DNA from: Struthio camelus
Lineage: Eukaryota; Chordata; Aves; Struthioniformes; Struthionidae
Assembly (NCBI RefSeq): GCF_040807025.1
Contig: NC_090981.1
Location: 66,287,645-66,351,644, forward strand
Length of the DNA: 64,000 bases
Reading direction: 5' to 3'
The translations under genes were made by a program, and so were the position numbers. Position 1 is the stretch's first letter; the number at the start of each line of letters is the position of its first letter. The notes beneath the pieces are model-generated. The model searched no databases, was not told where the DNA came from, and saw nothing but the letters and a program-made list of their open reading frames with translations. This document shows, piece after piece, positions 60,670-64,000 of the stretch.

Positions 60670-60880
60670 TGGTGAGTAACCCAGTTGTTTCTGCGTTTCC
60701 GATTGGCAGCATTAATCACTTCCTATTGGCTGATACAAGTAACTTTTCCTTTCGAAATGGCACATTCATGCTCTGCGGCTTTTCTGTTTACACACATTTT
60801 GCTACCTTATGTCAACACTTGTTAATGAATAAATATATCACTCGACTAACTGAAAAGGAGGTCCTGGCAAAGGCAGATTG
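60670..60880. other. Candidate conserved noncoding element in SMAD7 intron 2
   Basis: Low-CpG, AT-balanced sequence. It holds two ATTGGC (inverted CCAAT-type) motifs about 25 bp apart (GATTGGCAGC, TATTGGCTGA), a TGTTTAC forkhead-type site and TTAATGAATAAATATATCA. It is embedded in GC-richer DNA. The texture suggests an enhancer; this is inference only. Confidence 0.3.
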
Positions 60881-61790
60881 GATGTTTTAAACCCCGCTAA
60901 CAGATTTATCCTACCATCTTTACAGGAAACCAAAGGCAATCATTTACCCTCCTTTCCTTGAGCTTCCCGCGGGCATGGACCCCCCGAAACCCTTTGCGGA
61001 TTGGCCAGCGTCATTAGGTAAAAGCAAAGGAAAGAAAGGAAGAAATCTCAGCCTCTGAAGATTTTCTGGGAGCGCTCCCTTGCCCAGCGGGGAAACAGCC
61101 GAAGCGATGAGTCTTGCCCCCAAAACAAACCTCTTCGCGACCCTCAGCCCATGTTACGGAACAACCTTTCTCAACCCAAACAGCCCGCGAGCGCAAGCAA
61201 CGCTCGCCAGGGATGTTGAACATAACACCGATATCCCCTCGCTAATTAATGACCCTTTATCTCGTGTTTTTTCAAAATATTTCATGCTTTGCAACCCAAG
61301 CGTTTGCAAAACAGCTTTGCCGGGTTTCCACGCAGCATCACGAAACCTCTTCGAGTCACCGAGAGTTTACAGCGGGGTAAAAACGAGAGCGCTAGGGAGG
61401 CCGGCCTTGCTTTCTGCAAGGTGTCAAGTACCACCACATCCTCGGCAGGCCAGTACCCAGCAGGACGGGACCCCGCACCCCAGGTATCTAAAGCGGCCTC
61501 ACTTTTTGTCTTCCTTTCGTTCTTTTTTTTTTCCAGGGCAACCTCAAAACGAGAAGACAAACTCCACCAAAGCGGTCCCTCGGGACCTGCCCGGGCTCCG
61601 GAGGCAGCCGGTCCCGGGAAACTCAACACCAGTAATTTTAGGGAAACTGCTCTTTTGGCAAAGCAGGACCCAATAGCTTTCAAAAACAGTCCTATTTTTG
61701 ACTCCCTTTCGACTGGCAGACACAACCGAGCTACAATCCATCCTGGAGCTACAACCCATCCTCGCGATCCATTAATCCTGGGGGTGAAGC

Positions 61791-61813
61791 GGGGGGGGGG
61801 GGGGGGGGGGGGG
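61791..61813. repeat. G23 homopolymer
   Basis: Twenty-three consecutive G on the + strand, the longest mononucleotide G run in the window. Confidence 0.95.
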
Positions 61814-62666
61814 AGGCGGCTTGGCGGAGCGCTGCCCCTCCCCGCCTTCATCCCCGTTTCCGATTTTCGCCAACTCTTCCCTCTTTCCGCAATGCCAGCC
61901 CTATTTATCTAACACGGGGCGAGCCCGCTGCCAGCCAAGAGTTTATGCAGACGACCGCAAAACAGCTGGTGCCAGCCTCAAATGGGCTTCTCCCCTGGCA
62001 TCCTGACACTCAATTACAAGCAACAGGCATGCAGAGCTGGGTTTTTTTTAAAAAAAAAAAAAAAAGGGGGGGGGGGATGCTTTTCTATCCCCGTCCCTAA
62101 TTTTCCCAACCTGGCACGGCAGGATTAGACTCACTTAAAACACAAGATTTCTCCGAACCACGTTTGTCAAGTCTCATTTGGCTCCTTAGCCATTAAAAAA
62201 GTTACTTTCCCAAGCGACTCTGCTGCACCGGTTTCCTAAGCTAAATTCCTTAAAATTCACAGGCAGGCTGAGGAGCGAGCATTTACAGCCTCGGAGTATA
62301 ACCCACGCCGGCCGAAGCTGGTCACCAGAAAGCACCAGCCACATCCCCGGACTTGCAATTTCTGTTCGCAGCCACCCCGGCTTCTCGAGCGACCGGGCTG
62401 CACACGCGAGCGGCCAAGGCCTAGGCTGCCATTGCAAATCCCTCCTAGCGTTTCCTGCCCTCGTTTCTAAAAATCCGAGTTTGTGCAGAGGATTTCTTAA
62501 AAACGAACCACACGTTAATTCTTCCGGGGGTATCGGGGGGGCACAGGCAGCCCAAAAGCGAAACGCACCAGCGTAACAAAGGCAGGCCACATCTCCCCTG
62601 AGAAAGGGGGCTGCTTTCCCTTTTTATCTGAAGACAGCAGGCTGCAATTTAAAAAGGTCTACTCAC

Positions 62667-62720
62667 CGGTTGGTTTGAGAAAATCCATCGGATATCTGGA
62701 GTAGGGTGGAGGGGGAGACT
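62667..62720 (-). CDS. SMAD7: SMAD7 exon 2 (PPxY motif)
   Basis: A 54-nt exon. AG completes Glu173 with the last G of exon 1, then SPPPPYSRYPMDFLKPT (residues 174-190), and the final G starts Ala191. Acceptor is GATTCCAG, donor ACCG|GTGAGT. It carries the PPPPY motif (175-179). This is the PY motif through which SMAD7 binds WW domains of SMURF1/2 and related NEDD4-family E3 ligases and delivers them to TGF-beta receptors for degradation (established). Met184 in this exon is the first ATG-coded Met downstream of exon 1 and could start an N-terminally truncated form. Confidence 0.96.
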
Positions 62721-63459
62721 CTGGAATCAGAAAAGTACAGAGAAAATAAAGGCAGAGCCATGAGAAAGAAGGAGGAAAAAAAAAAAAAAAAAGAAAAGAT
62801 AGGAACTTATGATAACAGTGGCATTCTTTTAGCCAAACTGTTTGTCTTAGCTCTGGGGGTTGGAGGCAGGGCAGCGAGGCGGTGATTGCCTTGATATTTA
62901 GCTGTCAGATAAACAAAAGGGGCCGTCTGGCGCCAGTCTCCCTGCTATCTGCCGCTCGGGCTGTCTGCGCGGGGCCTCCTTGGCTCGCCGGAGCCGCGGC
63001 CGCGCCGGGGCCGCCCGCCCGCGCCAGGCGGCCCCTAATCCCCCCGGCCCCGCGCCGCCCTCCCTCTCCCCCTCCCTCCCTCCTCCCCCCCCCCCCCGCT
63101 CTCCCCCGGCCCCGGAAAAATAAAATCACATAAAATAAGAAAATGACGTGAAATGAAATGAAAGTGGTCTCAAATAAAGAAAACGACAACGGGATAAACA
63201 AAACGGCATCAGATAACAGAATGACATGAAATAAAGACAACAAACGCAACAAAATAAATAAATACAATAAAATAAATAAAATAAGTGAAATAAATACAAT
63301 AAAATAAATAAATGAAATAAATACAATAAAGTAAATAAAATAAATAAAATACGGCACCAACTTTTTTTTTTTTTTTTTTGGCATGCGGGCTGGGAAAAGT
63401 TGCGGGGAAAGGCGCCCCCCCCCCCTCCCCTCGCCGGCGCCGCCGCTCCGCGCGCGTAC
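62721..63459 (-). other. SMAD7: SMAD7 intron 1
   Basis: A short 739-bp intron with GTACGC donor at 63459 and TTCCAG acceptor at 62721. Its first part after the donor holds a C-rich run, a poly-T run on the + strand (63361-63379) and an AATAA-type A-rich repeat (63117-63355). Its second part is very GC-rich (62960-63115) and then becomes ordinary. The exon 1 frame reads into this intron down to 63209; that extension is not coding. Confidence 0.92.
63117..63355. repeat. (AATAA)n/(AAAT)n A-rich simple repeat
   Basis: Degenerate AATAAA, AAATA and TAAAT units fill about 240 bp, with almost pure A/T sequence between 63248 and 63350. In the SMAD7 transcript it is U-rich (TATTTTATTTATTTTATTT). It sits between two extremely GC-rich blocks. 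Confidence 0.85.
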
Positions 63460-63976
63460 CTAGCTCGCAGAGCCGGCTGAGGTGGTGCGGGTTGCAGCAG
63501 ACGAGCTCGGGGTGCGCCTTGCCATAGGACTCGCAGCCGCAGAGGCGCTTGACTTCGGCGCAGTGGCGCAGGTCGGGCCAGCGGAACACCTTGCAGAGCA
63601 GCAGCGGCAGCGGGTACCAGTGCGCGCCCAGGCGCGCGTCGGCCGCCTTGGCGGGCAGCAGCAGGCAGGGCGTGCGCGCCCCGCCGCGCGACTCCACGGC
63701 GCGCAGCAGCCCCTCCAGCTGCCGCTCCTTGAGCCGCTTGAGCACGGCGTGGGTCAGCGCCTTCAGTTCCGCCTCCGCGCCCGCCGCCGCCGCCGCCGCC
63801 GCCCGCCCGCCGCGGCTCGCCTTGCCCGGGCAGCACCCGCGCCCCGCTCCGCACACATGCGCCCGGGCCTCGGCCGCCGCCGCGCCGCCGCCGGGCTCGC
63901 CCGCCTCCTCCTCGCCGCCGGGAGCGCGGCTCCGCCAGAGCCGCCGGACGAGCACCGACCGTTTGGTCCTGAACAT
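63460..63976 (-). CDS. SMAD7: SMAD7 exon 1 (N-terminus and MH1-like region)
   Basis: It encodes residues 1-172, starting MFRTKRSVLVRRLWRSRAPG. The last G starts Glu173, and the donor is CTAG|GTACGC. SMAD7 is the inhibitory SMAD that blocks TGF-beta family signalling at the receptor and in the nucleus. Residues about 20-66 are low-complexity (Gly/Glu/Ala, with seven consecutive Ala at 59-65 coded by GCG/GCC repeats). Residues about 70-172 form the divergent MH1-like region (LKALTHAVLKRLKERQ, LPLLLCKVFRWPDLRH). Cys104, Cys148, Cys160 and His165 have the spacing of the MH1 zinc ligands. Joined to exons 2-4 the protein is 394 residues, shorter than the 426 of human, mainly through the low-complexity part. 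The start is chosen by the conserved MFRTKRS; its context is weak (C at -3, T at +4). Confidence 0.96.
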
Positions 63977-64000
63977 GCGGGACGAGAGGAAGGGCCCCCG
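63977..64000 (-). other. SMAD7: SMAD7 5' UTR (partial)
   Basis: Only 24 nt before the start codon fall in the window. They are GC-rich with no upstream ATG. The transcription start lies beyond the window. Confidence 0.85.

Larger units (their letters stand above)
57025..62666 (-). other. SMAD7: SMAD7 intron 2
   Basis: A 5.6-kb intron with GTGAGT donor at 62666 and GCCACAG acceptor at 57025. It holds a G23 run at 61791-61813, poly-A runs near 60648 and 62050, and low-CpG candidate regulatory blocks around 57190-57370 and 60670-60880. No further exon, RNA gene or transposon was recognised. Confidence 0.9.
62930..64000. promoter_or_regulatory. SMAD7: SMAD7 5' CpG island (partial)
   Basis: Exon 1 and nearby intron sequence are CpG-dense (GCCGCCGCCGCCGCC, GCGCGCGTCGGCC), interrupted by the A-rich repeat at 63117-63355. 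The island continues past the window end, where the promoter must lie. The known TGF-beta-responsive SMAD site of the SMAD7 promoter is therefore not visible here. Confidence 0.6.

Noticed and set aside
63209..63459. Extension of the SMAD7 exon 1 frame past the donor
   Set aside because: It reads into intron 1 (repeat-derived Ile/Phe/Tyr/Leu sequence). The GTACGC donor at 63459 and the in-phase exon 2 explain the true coding end.
1..64000. tRNA, rRNA or microRNA genes
   Set aside because: I saw no cloverleaf with A/B boxes, no rRNA similarity and no convincing microRNA hairpin by eye; a covariance-model search would be decisive.

Overview
The window is vertebrate nuclear DNA, most likely from a bird. 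The evidence is intron-rich genes with GT-AG splice sites, two fragments of CR1 LINEs (the dominant retroposon of birds and other sauropsids), no Alu- or L1-like sequence that I can see, and a GC-rich background full of long G and C homopolymers and CpG islands. Both genes found are textbook vertebrate genes. In human they lie side by side on 18q21, a region I expect to be Z-linked in birds (inference).

Layout. On the + strand, positions 1 to about 9745 hold the 3' end of CTIF: a 54-nt penultimate coding exon (1932-1985), the terminal coding exon (4280-4495) and a 3' UTR of about 5.2 kb ending near poly(A) signals at 9555 and 9719. From about 9746 to 33507 lies an intergenic gap of about 24 kb with no gene I can support. 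It holds a 31-bp minisatellite (11168-11741), an orphan CpG island with an (AT)27 run (about 19540-20580), an old CR1 fragment (22266-22660), and a 16-bp minisatellite (33154-33436) just past the SMAD7 end. On the - strand, positions 64000 down to about 33508 hold the whole coding part of SMAD7 in four exons: 63976-63460, 62720-62667, 57024-56950 and 35216-34678. Joined, they give 394 codons plus stop. The 3' UTR is about 1.2 kb, and only 24 nt of 5' UTR fall inside the window.

The two genes are convergent (tail to tail) and functionally separate. CTIF acts in cap-binding-complex-dependent translation. SMAD7 is the inhibitory SMAD that shuts off TGF-beta/activin/BMP receptor signalling. SMAD7 intron 3 (21.7 kb) is rich in CpG islands, G-runs and low-CpG blocks that look like candidate regulatory DNA.

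I found no undescribed multi-gene system. The items most worth checking are a tandem (NAGNAG) acceptor at SMAD7 exon 3, a miR-21 site in the SMAD7 3' UTR that is perfectly complementary to another segment of the same UTR, and a TAGAC minisatellite that forms an array of SMAD-binding half-sites beside a SMAD target gene. Most open reading frames of 60-280 codons in the window are chance products of GC-rich or repetitive DNA and are not annotated.
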